Shown one piece after another: positions 54,496 through 64,000 of a DNA stretch of 64,000 nt (positions within the stretch are counted from its first letter, which is position 1; each line of letters begins with the position of its first letter). Where the stretch lies: the NCBI GenBank assembly GCA_009801085.1, contig VNWV01000001.1, positions 1,798,001-1,862,000 on the forward strand. The letters run 5' to 3'. The notes below the pieces were generated by a model that saw only the letters and a list, made by a program, of their open reading frames with translations, was not told the DNA's origin and made no database searches. The DNA is from Lasiodiplodia sp. COLG20. Taxonomy: Eukaryota > Ascomycota > Dothideomycetes > Botryosphaeriales > Botryosphaeriaceae. Position numbers and translations under genes: made by a program.

Positions 54496-57427
54496 TCAAG
54501 TATTCCAAGTCGAAGGTTCGGGGTACATTGGCGCCGCAGCCCCTTGATGCGGTCCATACTGCGTTGGCGTCGGCTGCGGCTCGTATCCCCCCATGTCGCC
54601 GCCGAAAAGGCTGGCCAGATCCACGCCCATACCCATGCTGGAGAAATCGAAATCGCCGAAGGCAGCCACGTCCCAGTAGTGGTTTAATGCTTGACCACTC
54701 ATGCCGTTGTCGTAGTAGCCCTGCTGAAGAGGCGGCGCTTGGGCCTGCTGGGCAACTTCTGAGAGGAGATGCAGCGGAGTTTGTGTTGTGGCAACGTTAT
54801 TCCCATTGGCTGGAAATGTGTGCCGCGTCTGTTCATGTGCGCCGTTTGCCGTCGAGGTTGTCGCAGCCGGTGCCGAAGGGCCACTGGCAGAAGCTGGAGG
54901 CTGTCCAGAGAAGACATCCGCACACGACTCACCGTTCTTCATCCGGTTGAACTTCTCCCGAAGACGCAGAAGAATACGCGGGAATTTGGTGTGTGGCGAT
55001 TGCGGATCACGTTCTTCGGTGGTTTGGAAGCGCTGGATAAGGTTGTCGAAGTAGTGCTCCAGACGAAGCGAGTCAGGTGTGATCACGCTACCCAGATCGC
55101 CTGGAAATGTTGCATCTGCCCAAAGTTTCGTAAGGCAGACGGTGGAATACACGCACCGCACGGCTTGATTTCTTAGTCAGTTGAGAAACCGCATGGATCT
55201 GGAGATGGACTTACAGAACATAAGCGGCAACGCGTAAAATGCGTCGAAATCAAGCGAGAGAAAACTATCGAGGATTCCATGGCATGATTTCACGCATTCT
55301 TTGAGTGAGCTCGTCTGGACCGCACCCAAAGCCTTTTGACGCCCTTCTTCCAAGGCATCGTCCATGTTCTGATTATGATGCATGGCAACCTCATGGGTAT
55401 AGAGACCGACAACACTTTCTGAGAACTTCAGAACAGCTGTTAAATTGCACGTCAGTAACCATTGCTAAGGCAGCACAACTACTAAAACATACTCTGATTA
55501 GCGTTCGATGGTCTTTGAGGCCGAAGCAACTCAAGCTTCGTGTCGTAGTTCCTCAGAGCGATTTCATTGTATTTCTCGGAGAAATTGGCGCTGGTAGCGG
55601 GATCATCCATAGAAAACTGTGAGGCAACGTCTTCTGCGATGGCTGCCAATTTGATATGGTAGCAAAGCACCTTATCTGAGGGGAGTGCGTCGGGTGATGA
55701 CTCGAGTTCAGAGATACACTCATCCATGTATTGGTTCCAACGAAGGAGCATGGGTCTGCGAAGTACCATGGAAATGCTGTAATAAATCATTAGTACGCAG
55801 TGCGTGTGCTTCCCGATAAATGTACAACTCACTTTGTTCCTAAGTAGTAGCAGACCTTAAGAGGGGGAAAGATGTCAGCAAGCCTTAAAGAACATGTCAA
55901 CGGCAGGCAACTTACCATGAATGATCTTCTGGCATCTATCCCTCCTGCATTCGGGAGACATCTGCGGAAAGGGCCAAGACCGAGTTTTGCTTTAGCCTTG
56001 CCAGCTCTCTTCCCAAGACCCAGCTCAAGAACCATAGTTATGGCAGCGTTGGTCATCATGTAGAACGCATGGCGCTCGTATACTATGGGAGGACGATACC
56101 AGAGCACGCATACGAGCAGGGACTGGACGATTTCTAGTGACTTTTCTTGCCGACGCCAGATAAGCTCCGCAAACCAGCTCTGCAGAAGGTCTGCGAGATA
56201 TCGCTGAGTCTCTGCTGGAACGAGCGGGTCGCAGCCAAAAGAGGCAGCGCTCAACACTGACAAGAACAACAGCGGCTTTTCTTCTCGGAGATGCTGAGCC
56301 GTTGTTTCCTGCGGCAGCGGTACGGCTGGAAAGGCTGGCATCAAAGCATTGATGTAGCGGCTCACAATACGCTCGGCGACATCTGGACTGATGCACCTGT
56401 CGACCTCGTAGGATATGTACGAGTAGTCCGACTGCGGCAGACGATTTTCAACCCTTTGGTGGGCGGCAGCTGCAATTTCAGCGTGTTCGTCGTACATGAT
56501 TTCTCGCCGTGCTTCGTTGGACATCTGTACTGCCATGAATCAAAAGCCTCTTCTCTCTCAGCTGTGGCGGAACTTACCAGGGCGTCATGCTGGTCGTTAG
56601 TCCGGCGGCGCTTCTCGGGCCGAGTCGAGTCCGCAAAATCGACACCGTGAGCACCATCGGGGAGCGGTGGATGGCTCGCATACGCATAGGATGCGACGGC
56701 GTCGTCGCCCAAACGAGCAGTCAGTTCGTTCACCTTCTTTTCGAGCTCGGCAACGCGAGTGTCGGCCTTTTTGGTGCGCTTTTTCGTAGGCGCGGTCGTC
56801 ACGCAAACCTTTTTCGACTTGAGACAACGTTTACACGGACTTGCCTCTGAAATAAGGCCATTCTCCTCTTGCGGATCGCAGCGCACCTAGCGGTGTTAGT
56901 CTGTGCAGGAGAGCGGGAAGCCAGCTTTATACCTTCAAGGCGCGGCAGTGGTCGCACGCGCGTAGGCGCTTGCCATCTGGACCGAGCTTTGTCTGAGCAC
57001 TGCAGGTTTGTTAGAGCGCTCAACGGTGTCTTGGGTACAAGGCAAGATGCGGAAGCACGACGCGCATGCGCCAGTTGCACAAGGCGTCGGTGGTGGATTG
57101 GCGAGCGACGGGGAAATTTTGGCAAAATAGAAGGAGTTGGGCGCACCTCTGAGCATTGGGATCAGCAGCGCCGACTGATGCAGAGCTTGGAGTTGAGGGA
57201 CGGCGATCCTGAGCAGCGGTCGCGATGGCTTGGAGAGCAGCATCGGCGGAGTCGGCGGGCGTCTGCGACGCAGTCTGTGCCGGCGGCGGGTAGGGCCCGT
57301 AGAAGGCGTTGTGGGCGTAAAAAGAGTCCTGCAGACCCTGAAACCGCTGCTTGAAGTCCTGATCGGAGCGCTCAGGCTGCTGGCCGCCAAACTCGAGGGC
57401 GGGATCTATGCGCGGCGGCTCTGACAT
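54496..57427 (-). CDS. Zn(II)2Cys6 fungal transcription factor
   Basis: Eight exons (57147-57427, 56933-56999, 56578-56886, 55916-56524, 55833-55855, 55493-55776, 55215-55436, 54496-55163) give 820 residues with consistent phases; one exon is only 23 nt. It is a nuclear DNA-binding regulator. The zinc cluster is C109, C112, C119, C134, C137, C144 (CDHC, RCD, CKRC, VC), spanning three exons, and is preceded by about 108 residues instead of lying at the extreme N-terminus. A basic linker and a heptad-like dimerisation helix follow (ADTRVAELEKKVNELTARL). The middle region has the features of the fungal-specific factor domain (LLQSWFAELIWRRQEKSLE, YRPPIVYERHAFYMMTNAA, MVLRRPMLLRWNQYMDECI). The C-terminus is Gln/Pro/Gly-rich and acidic, suitable for activation. 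ATG 57427 was chosen because the longer frame opens with TTG. The regulated genes are unknown. Confidence 0.88.
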
Positions 57428-59288
57428 GTTTGCCTGTGGACTGGTGACGGTCCGTCGGCGAGCGACGTTGTCGGCGTTTTCACTCCCCGACTGCCGCGCC
57501 AAGGCCAGCCCTCTTTGGGCCAAGCTCGCTGTCCTGAGTAAGCGCCACTCACGTGCTTTCCTTCCTCCAGCGCGTCACCTCTGCGTAGGTCATCGTCGTG
57601 CCAGACGTTGCACGTCGCGTGCACCCATTGGTGCCGCTTTCCCGGTGCGCCATCTTGGCGCAGAATGCATCCCTCCTGTCTGCAAACGGCTACGTCCGCC
57701 TGTTCTTGCCTCTCGTACACCACGGCAATCGGGATTCGGAGACTTCAGGGGACTCTATTTTTGCTCCTATTGTACTCGGAAACGGTCGGCCCGTGATCAG
57801 CCAGAAGATTCCAACACTGGTGATCACCAGGTGGTGGATGCGTCCTGCGCACTGCACGGTGAATGATCAGCCCGACGGATGTCCTGCTCCTGTCATTATT
57901 AACACCTATGCATTTGGCCAGTCCGCCGGGGAGTCTACCTTGCTGCTATCTGGATCCCGGGGCACACGCCTTGGTCAGATACGATCTGTGGAAAGTTGAC
58001 TCGGTCCAAGGACCGTGCGGATCCTATACAGACAGTCTGCGACAAGCGAAGACGGATGCAATGATTGCAGCTCCACCGCGGGCTCGCCGCAGGGTGAGCT
58101 TCGACCGCGTTTACGCAATGCGGCTAGCCTCGCCAGCGGAGATCTGCGTGTATCTGAATCGTGTGGAGAAGGGCGCTGGCAGAAGATGGGAACAGAGGGA
58201 GCAATGGCTTCAACGGCTCAGGGTCGGCGGGAGCGTGGGGAGCTAAGCACACAGCGGTCACGGTTTTTCAGCCACAGGGCCGGCGGTACGAGGCGCGCCA
58301 GCGGCCGTATCGCTTCGCAGCTGCGGTTCGGTTCTCGGCAGCACACGTCAGGCTGTCCATAATTTCTGGCATTGACGGGCGGAGGGCAGGGACGTCGCGC
58401 TGGTGGGCAAATGGGTCACCGACAAGTGGTCGCATTGTTGACGACGGTGGAGTCGGATCAGCGGCGCAAGGAATATACTCAGCGGTGCTATCGAGCCGGG
58501 CCGGCAGGGTCGTAAGCTCCCGAGGGCCATCAGCAGCGGGAGAACGTGCCAATCAGCGGGCGGGCGGGCTCGTCCTGGAGCGGGAAGGCTGCAGAATGTT
58601 GTGGTGCGGAGCGTCTCAAGTGTGCATCAATCAGGGCAGAGACACCAAAATAGCAGCGGGTGCACTGCCACTGCACGACGCGCTAGCACGAGATCAGCGT
58701 GGGCGAATGGCGCTGCCCTGCCGACACGGAGCAACAGTCCGTTATTACTGCTGCCACCCCTCGTCCCCCGGGATCGCGACTTATGACGCTGCCTGCCTGC
58801 CCGCCCGCTTGGTCTAGCTTCTCCTCACGCTCGCTGAGCCGCCGCCTCGCCCTCCGCTCGCTCGCTCGCCCGCCCGACGCGCCCTCGACCACGCCCACGC
58901 CCACGACCGCGCCCCTCGCCCAGTAGCACCACCTCGCCACCGCTCGCTGTGGCATGCTCACTTCGCCCGCTGCGTCGCTAAATCTTGACCAGGCCCTTGG
59001 CCGCGGCTCCTCCGCCCGACGCCGCCCCTGCTCCTCTCGGTGTTTCGTCTTGACAAGCATCTTCGCTGCCTCCGCCAAATCGCCGGCCGTCTGATCTGCG
59101 CAGCCACTACGGCTGACGTCGACGTCCGCCAGCTGCGCTGCACTTGGATGGAAGCTCCCCTCGCTTCGCCGTCGCAAACACACCATGAGGTCGCCCGACT
59201 CCGCGTAGGCTCGACCTCCGCTGCCATGGAGCTTCCCCGGCCACGCGGCCCCGCGCCATGGACCATAAGCCACCACCCGCGACGGAAG
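57428..59288. promoter_or_regulatory. Divergent region between the zinc-cluster and TRP genes
   Basis: About 1.9 kb between start codons pointing apart. It is GC-rich, with overlapping arginine/serine-rich frames that lack domains. It should contain both promoters and 5' untranslated regions. Upstream in-frame ATGs for the TRP gene exist at 59148 and 59226. Confidence 0.5.
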
Positions 59289-62200
59289 ATGCTGCTGTCG
59301 AGACCTCCGGCCGCCCTGTCCCTCATGCTGGTGCTTGCCGTGTTCCTGTCGACTGCCAGCGCCGCCTTTATCCGCTTCGAGAACTGCCTCGACCCCGGCA
59401 TCATACATAATACTCCGAAACAACTCCAATTCACGCCCTACTTCTTCAGCGCCCGCTTCAACACGAGCGAGAGCCACAACCTCAACATCACAATCTACGG
59501 AAATGTTTCAGGTCAGGCGACACAAGGCACCCTCCCAGCTTGGAACAACGAGACATACTGGAACAACCCCAACGAAACCTTTGGCAAAATTGTCGATCTC
59601 AGCACTTCCAACAATAAATATTCGACCCTTTTCGCCAAGTCCCAGGTCGTGACGTATACCCCCTGGCAGGCCCAGCCTGCTCGCTTTTGTGACGCCGTGG
59701 TCAACGCTTCCTGTCCCATTGGCCCCTCCTTCGACGCGGACCGGTCGGATCCATATAGCCTACCCGCTTTTACCGTGGCCCACGACTTCTTCAGCACATA
59801 TGCCTTCACTACTTTAGCCACGACTGTACGCGTGCAGTCCGGAGACAAAGATGCACCAGATCTAGCTTGTGTTTCGGCCAATATCACTCCGGACCTTGGC
59901 AGCACCATTTCCAACGCACTTCGCTACCTGCCGGCTGTCATCCTGATTATGGTTGGGGCTGCCACGGTTTTTGCCGCCATATTCAGCCCCTGGGGCTCGT
60001 CTGATCCATTCAGATGGACGAGTAACTACGGCCGCGACGAGGACCTGCTGCGTCTAGTGACCCCTGGATTCGGAGACTGCTTAGCGTACATTCAATTCAT
60101 CGTCCTTGCTGGAAGCCTCAATTTGAACTATCCGGGATACTACCAGCCAGTTGTCAGCAAGGCCAGCTGGTCGACGCTTCTTTTCAACGCGAGTCTGGTA
60201 ACACCAGGAGACGTCAGCTACGACAGCCTCGTAGATGGGATGTATGTGGTTAATGGGACTTACGGCCTGTCCAGACTAGCGGAATTGATCGGTATCGCGA
60301 AAGACCAGGACATTTGGGCCAACATGGCCATCTGGTACGTAGGGATCACAGCCGGAGCAGTGCTAGTGTGTCAACTATGTTTTATGCTCCGTTGGGCGTA
60401 CCGCTTCTTGTCGAATATTCAAGAAGAAGATTTGCGCAGCAAAAATCTTCCCTTCTCCACAGGCGTGGTGGTCCGCATGACTTTCAACTTCTTCCTCTTA
60501 CCGATCATAGCCATCTCGTTTTTCCAGTTGGTTGTTGCGGATGAATCGCCTGCGTCGGTTGTTGCGATGGCTGTCATTCTCTTGGCTGCGGTGATGGGAC
60601 TTGCAGCGTGGATTTTTCGACTAATCTTCACGACCAAACCACGTGCACATCTTTTCGACGACCTCCCGACTGTTTTAACGTACGGTCCTCTCTACAACAC
60701 GTATTCCGATGATGCGGCGCCCTTTGCCTTTATACCGGTCTTGCTGGCTTTCATCCGCGGTGTAGCGATCGGAGCTATCCAACCTTCCGGAATTGCTCAG
60801 ATCATTATTTTGGCCATCTGCGAAGTTATCTACATCCTGACGCTGCACGCATTCCGTCCGTTCCAGGCCCCGACATCTATGAACGCATATCACACGTTCT
60901 TCTCGGTAGTCAGGCTCATCACGACACTCTTAAGCGTGGCTTTCGTGCCGAATCTTGGTGTGTCGGAAGATTCAAAGGGATGGATAGGATACATTAACCT
61001 TTTTCTACATGCCATTGTTCTGGTATTTGGGTTCTTCTTGAACTCCATCCAGACAATCATCGAAGTCACAGCTAGGTTGGCCGGAGCCGGCGATGCCAGA
61101 GGAGGACTCACCAAGGTATTTGGCAAGAGGCAACTGTCACGTCGCTCTCACCGTCGTCAACAGGGAAGCAGTATCAATTCCAACGCAGCTATGCTCGCAG
61201 CAGACAGAGAGTCCAAGCTAGGAAGTCGTTCACGGAGTTTGTCCGCTAGCTCTGCCGTGCTTCTCAGCCGCCACCCTGGATTGGACAGCCGGATGAGTGG
61301 CGGATTTGATCACTTTAGCTCTGGTGGAGAGATGAGCAATTACGGTGGCACAAGTCCGGAACCAGGCACGCCCGGCGGTTCTGCAACTCCATACACATTC
61401 CTGCCAAGTGGAAGCGCATCAGCAGGCTCACGTAGACCGACTTTGGGCTCGCGCGGATTGGACGCCCAGGATCCGTATTACCGGCCGCCAAGGACGAAGA
61501 GGGCAACGCCCGAGGCATACGTTCCAGGCGCGCGCAGCCGGCAGTCAGGGAGCAGCGCTGACTGGGCCAACAAACCTTACGACGATCCCGCGGACCATGC
61601 AGAGCCGGGCGATTTGACATCTTTCTCTCCAAACCGAGGAAGCCTCACCCCCGCCTACTTGCGAACTCATAGGGATGATTCAGACCCTGACATTCTAGGA
61701 CCACGGAGACCTCGAACAGACTACGCCGTAAGGGAATCCGACTTTTATTACGGTGTGACTCGGGGACCACCTTTGGCTGAAGGCGTGCCTACCCGAAAGC
61801 TCAAGACGGGCCCTGCGGATCCTATGGGACCAGTATCGTCGGCAGGCGGATGGTTGAAGGGCCTTTTCGGTGGCAAGCGCAAAGAGAAGGGCAAGGGGTT
61901 CGAAGTTGTTCGGAGCACAAGAGCGCCGCAATTGTTGGCACTCGAAGAGGACGAAGAACACTCACCTGAAGCTCATCACGAACCGTATCGCGACAATCCC
62001 GACACGCAAGCCGGGGCGCGACGGGGGTCAGCCACAACGGATAGTTCAGGCGAGGATGGGATAGAGATGGCCCGACGTGACTCGAGAGATTCGCGTGATT
62101 CGGACGAGAGCAGCGAGGACGAACAGCTCATTGACGATGGAGATTCACTTGACTCAGGAAGGCAAAGAGTGTCGGAAGTGCCTCCCTCGCTAGGGCCCAT

Positions 62201-62705
62201 CGAGACGGGAGGGGGGATTGAGCTGCCGAGCCGGGTTGGATCCAAGGCCAGCTCAAAGGTTTCAAAGGTGGGATCGCTAGGAAGAGCGCCGAGCATCCCA
62301 CGGAAGAGCTCCAAGCGCAACTCGGGCCATGAAGGCACGCTTCTCAAAGAAGGGTCGCGGCTGTCAACAATCGAGCAAGGACAGGCGGCAGGTGATTACC
62401 TACGACCGACGACGAACGAATCAGTACCGCGCCTTCCTTTCGGATCGTCAGAGCCGTCACCTTCGCCAGAGCGATCAGCGGCGTCAAGCATCCGTGGCGA
62501 CGGCTCTCAAGGCGCAGCAGCAGGAGGGGTAATGGCAAGAAGCGCGTCAGATGCGGAACGGCCACTGAGCACTGGATACGTGCATCAGCACAAGACATCG
62601 GAGCACATCCAGCCAGGGCTCAACGACTCGACGCACTTGGGGAGTGCAGCTGAATTTGTGCACACGCCGCTGGGCAGCCGGAGCAGCAGGCGCAGCGAAG
62701 AGTAA
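59289..62705 (+). CDS. TRP-like membrane protein with ML-like domain
   Basis: A single exon of 1138 residues. ATG 59289 was chosen because it puts a signal peptide at the N-terminus (MLLSRPPAALSLMLVLAVFL, then STASA). The luminal or extracellular ML-like domain follows (RFENCLDPGIIHNTPKQL, with Cys residues and N-glycosylation sites). Then comes a TRP-type block of about eight membrane segments, including LPAVILIMVGAATVFAAIF, VVRMTFNFFLLPIIAISFF, PVLLAFIRGVAIGAIQPSG and NLFLHAIVLVFGFFLNSIQ. The last 450 or so residues are a cytosolic, Ser/Gly/charged tail with acidic (EEDEEHSPEAH, DSDESSEDEQLIDDGD) and basic patches. It belongs to the fungal Pkd2/flavin-carrier/TRP-like family, which acts in ion transport, membrane stress and cell wall integrity. 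The tail makes it longer than typical flavin carriers. Intron-free. Confidence 0.88.
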   Translation: MLLSRPPAALSLMLVLAVFLSTASAAFIRFENCLDPGIIHNTPKQLQFTPYFFSARFNTSESHNLNITIYGNVSGQATQGTLPAWNNETYWNNPNETFGKIVDLSTSNNKYSTLFAKSQVVTYTPWQAQPARFCDAVVNASCPIGPSFDADRSDPYSLPAFTVAHDFFSTYAFTTLATTVRVQSGDKDAPDLACVSANITPDLGSTISNALRYLPAVILIMVGAATVFAAIFSPWGSSDPFRWTSNYGRDEDLLRLVTPGFGDCLAYIQFIVLAGSLNLNYPGYYQPVVSKASWSTLLFNASLVTPGDVSYDSLVDGMYVVNGTYGLSRLAELIGIAKDQDIWANMAIWYVGITAGAVLVCQLCFMLRWAYRFLSNIQEEDLRSKNLPFSTGVVVRMTFNFFLLPIIAISFFQLVVADESPASVVAMAVILLAAVMGLAAWIFRLIFTTKPRAHLFDDLPTVLTYGPLYNTYSDDAAPFAFIPVLLAFIRGVAIGAIQPSGIAQIIILAICEVIYILTLHAFRPFQAPTSMNAYHTFFSVVRLITTLLSVAFVPNLGVSEDSKGWIGYINLFLHAIVLVFGFFLNSIQTIIEVTARLAGAGDARGGLTKVFGKRQLSRRSHRRQQGSSINSNAAMLAADRESKLGSRSRSLSASSAVLLSRHPGLDSRMSGGFDHFSSGGEMSNYGGTSPEPGTPGGSATPYTFLPSGSASAGSRRPTLGSRGLDAQDPYYRPPRTKRATPEAYVPGARSRQSGSSADWANKPYDDPADHAEPGDLTSFSPNRGSLTPAYLRTHRDDSDPDILGPRRPRTDYAVRESDFYYGVTRGPPLAEGVPTRKLKTGPADPMGPVSSAGGWLKGLFGGKRKEKGKGFEVVRSTRAPQLLALEEDEEHSPEAHHEPYRDNPDTQAGARRGSATTDSSGEDGIEMARRDSRDSRDSDESSEDEQLIDDGDSLDSGRQRVSEVPPSLGPIETGGGIELPSRVGSKASSKVSKVGSLGRAPSIPRKSSKRNSGHEGTLLKEGSRLSTIEQGQAAGDYLRPTTNESVPRLPFGSSEPSPSPERSAASSIRGDGSQGAAAGGVMARSASDAERPLSTGYVHQHKTSEHIQPGLNDSTHLGSAAEFVHTPLGSRSSRRSEE

Positions 62706-63249
62706 TTCCCATTCTCTGTGTATTTTTCTGAGAATCACCTTTTATTTTGCAGCAAGCGGAGCGAGATGTAAAAAATTTGGGCGGCGGGACAGGACATAGC
62801 GACAGGAGTTGCGGAGGGTACAACTGAATACGGGATGTAATCATTACCAGTAGCTACAAGAAACAAACACGTAATTCATGCAGTTCTGTGTAGTAGAGGC
62901 CGGTGCTGCAGGGGTGCCGTCGATTGCCAGGTGGGGAGCGGCCACGACTTGCTCCTGGGCGATAAGAGCTGCCTTATCGGCTCGCATGACTGCGCTGGTC
63001 CACCACCCGCTGCTCCGCCGCCAGCCCTCACCGCAGCTGTACCTTGCAACTGCCCACGCGAGTTGCTAGCTCCGACCCCGCGCTGTCTCTCCGCCGTGCG
63101 CCCCTTGCTCTTGTTCCGGCACGCCGCGCCTCCGCATCTCTGCCCGCCCGATCAACGCCAGCGGAGCTCTGGGATGGAACTCTCGTGGCAACACCCATAA
63201 TCGCCGCACTCAGCCTGTTTCCTGCTCGTCGACGAGCAAGCCTGCGTTC
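62706..63249. other. Intergenic region between two plus-strand genes
   Basis: About 540 bp: 3' sequence of the TRP gene and promoter plus 5' untranslated region of the FYVE gene. No other feature was recognised. Confidence 0.6.
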
Positions 63250-64000
63250 ATGGACAGCCCCGTTCCGCCGCCGCCGTCACACTCCACTAGCACATCCGCC
63301 ATCCCCCACGCCTCGCTCTCCTCCGCCGACGATTCCGCAACTCCCCCGGCGAACCCCTCTTCTCTGCATCGTGGCTACAGCGACAGCGCCACCCCATCAA
63401 CCGCTGCGCTTCCGGATACAAACGTATTTCTACAGGAATACGGCTCCGAGGGCAATGCTGGACCTCAGGCTGAGGGTAACGATGCCTCGGTCAACGTGAG
63501 CCAGTATAGCGATTCTTCCACGACTGAGAGGAAGAGGCGTCTCACGGCACCTGAGAGCCCTGAGAGGCGGGGCGGCTATCGATCTGCGTCTGGAGAAGGC
63601 TCTTCTCAGGCAACTGCTATTGATCTTACCCTCAGCCCTAATGGGAGCTCTGACACTGTTGAGAGACGCGACAGCGATATTATGATTCCGCCATGGCAAC
63701 CTGATTCTGACGTTTCGCATTGTCCTGTCTGTGGCACACAGTTCAGTTTTTGGTACAGGAAACACCATTGCCGGTATGTAATTGTCCACATGCGCATTGT
63801 TACGTCCGTTTTCCTCGACTAATGTCCCACAGGAAGTGTGGTCGTGTAGTCTGCGCCAATTGTTCCCCCCATCGCATCACCATCCCACGCCAGTACATTG
63901 TGCGCGCCCCGGATGAGCTGAGGCTTTCCAGGGCCGGCCTCAGTGATTTGACCGGTGACGATGACGGCTCAGGCTCGCGGTTTGATCTTTACTTCAATCC
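63250..64000 (+). CDS. FYVE zinc-finger protein (partial)
   Basis: Exon 1 is 63250-63773, the intron 63774-63832 (59 bp, GTATGT to CACAG, phase 2), and exon 2 runs off the window at 64000. About 155 Ser/Pro/Thr-rich residues precede a FYVE domain: WQPDSDVSHCPVCGTQF, the WxxD motif, the basic RKHHCRKCG signature rebuilt across the intron, and RVVCANCSPHRITIP. This binds phosphatidylinositol 3-phosphate on endosomal or vacuolar membranes. In fungi, FYVE proteins of this layout often carry a C-terminal RING and act as ubiquitin ligases of the Pib1 type, but that part lies outside the window. Start ATG 63250 is the first in frame. Confidence 0.88.

Overview
This window is nuclear DNA of a filamentous ascomycete (Pezizomycotina; the class is not fixed by the sequence, though Dothideomycetes fits the Myb proteins). 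The grounds are short GT-AG introns of about 47-160 bp in most genes, a kinesin-8 gene, a Zn(II)2Cys6 transcription factor, a fungal TRP-like membrane protein, a GPI-anchored protein whose mature N-terminus is histidine, and the fungal forms of Prp8 and ribosomal protein eL34. All intron and exon positions below were worked out by hand from reading frames, splice sites and family conservation, not from transcripts.

Layout. 1-15000 is GC-rich and gene-poor, with three Myb/SANT DNA-binding protein genes. Two are tandem paralogues on the minus strand (5441-6854 and 9005-10726) that share an intron position; the third (13746-14887, plus strand) is a single-repeat protein. 15000-21400 holds an alpha/beta hydrolase gene and an AT-rich island of decayed transposable elements. 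21407-26640 carries a kinesin-8 gene and a secreted LPMO-like protein gene, both minus. 30046-35181 carries a small membrane protein, a zinc-type MDR oxidoreductase with an assembly gap inside an intron, and a coiled-coil protein fused to a DnaJ C-terminal domain without a J domain, all minus. 36323-44561 is the conserved core: divergent eL34 and PRP8 genes. 45108-45452 is a two-exon small gene that ORF calling alone does not join. 47501-54179 holds a cytochrome P450, a RapZ-C-like protein and a malic enzyme. 54496-57427 is an eight-exon Zn(II)2Cys6 factor, 59289-62705 a TRP-like channel protein, and a FYVE-domain gene runs off the right edge.

The most unusual structure is a non-autonomous repeat family of about 220-230 bp, present three times (19953-20177, 32263-32494, 51353-51573). 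Each copy has terminal inverted repeats and a second, internal inverted repeat. The segment between the internal repeats is inverted in one copy relative to the outer arms. One copy has inserted at a TA into the terminal repeat of a second, longer inverted-repeat element, whose solo end recurs at 30645-30700. The third copy lies in the shared promoter of the malic enzyme and RapZ-C-like genes.

The genes do not form an evident pathway or biosynthetic cluster; most are housekeeping or regulatory genes next to each other. Long gene-free stretches are listed separately with what could be seen in them.
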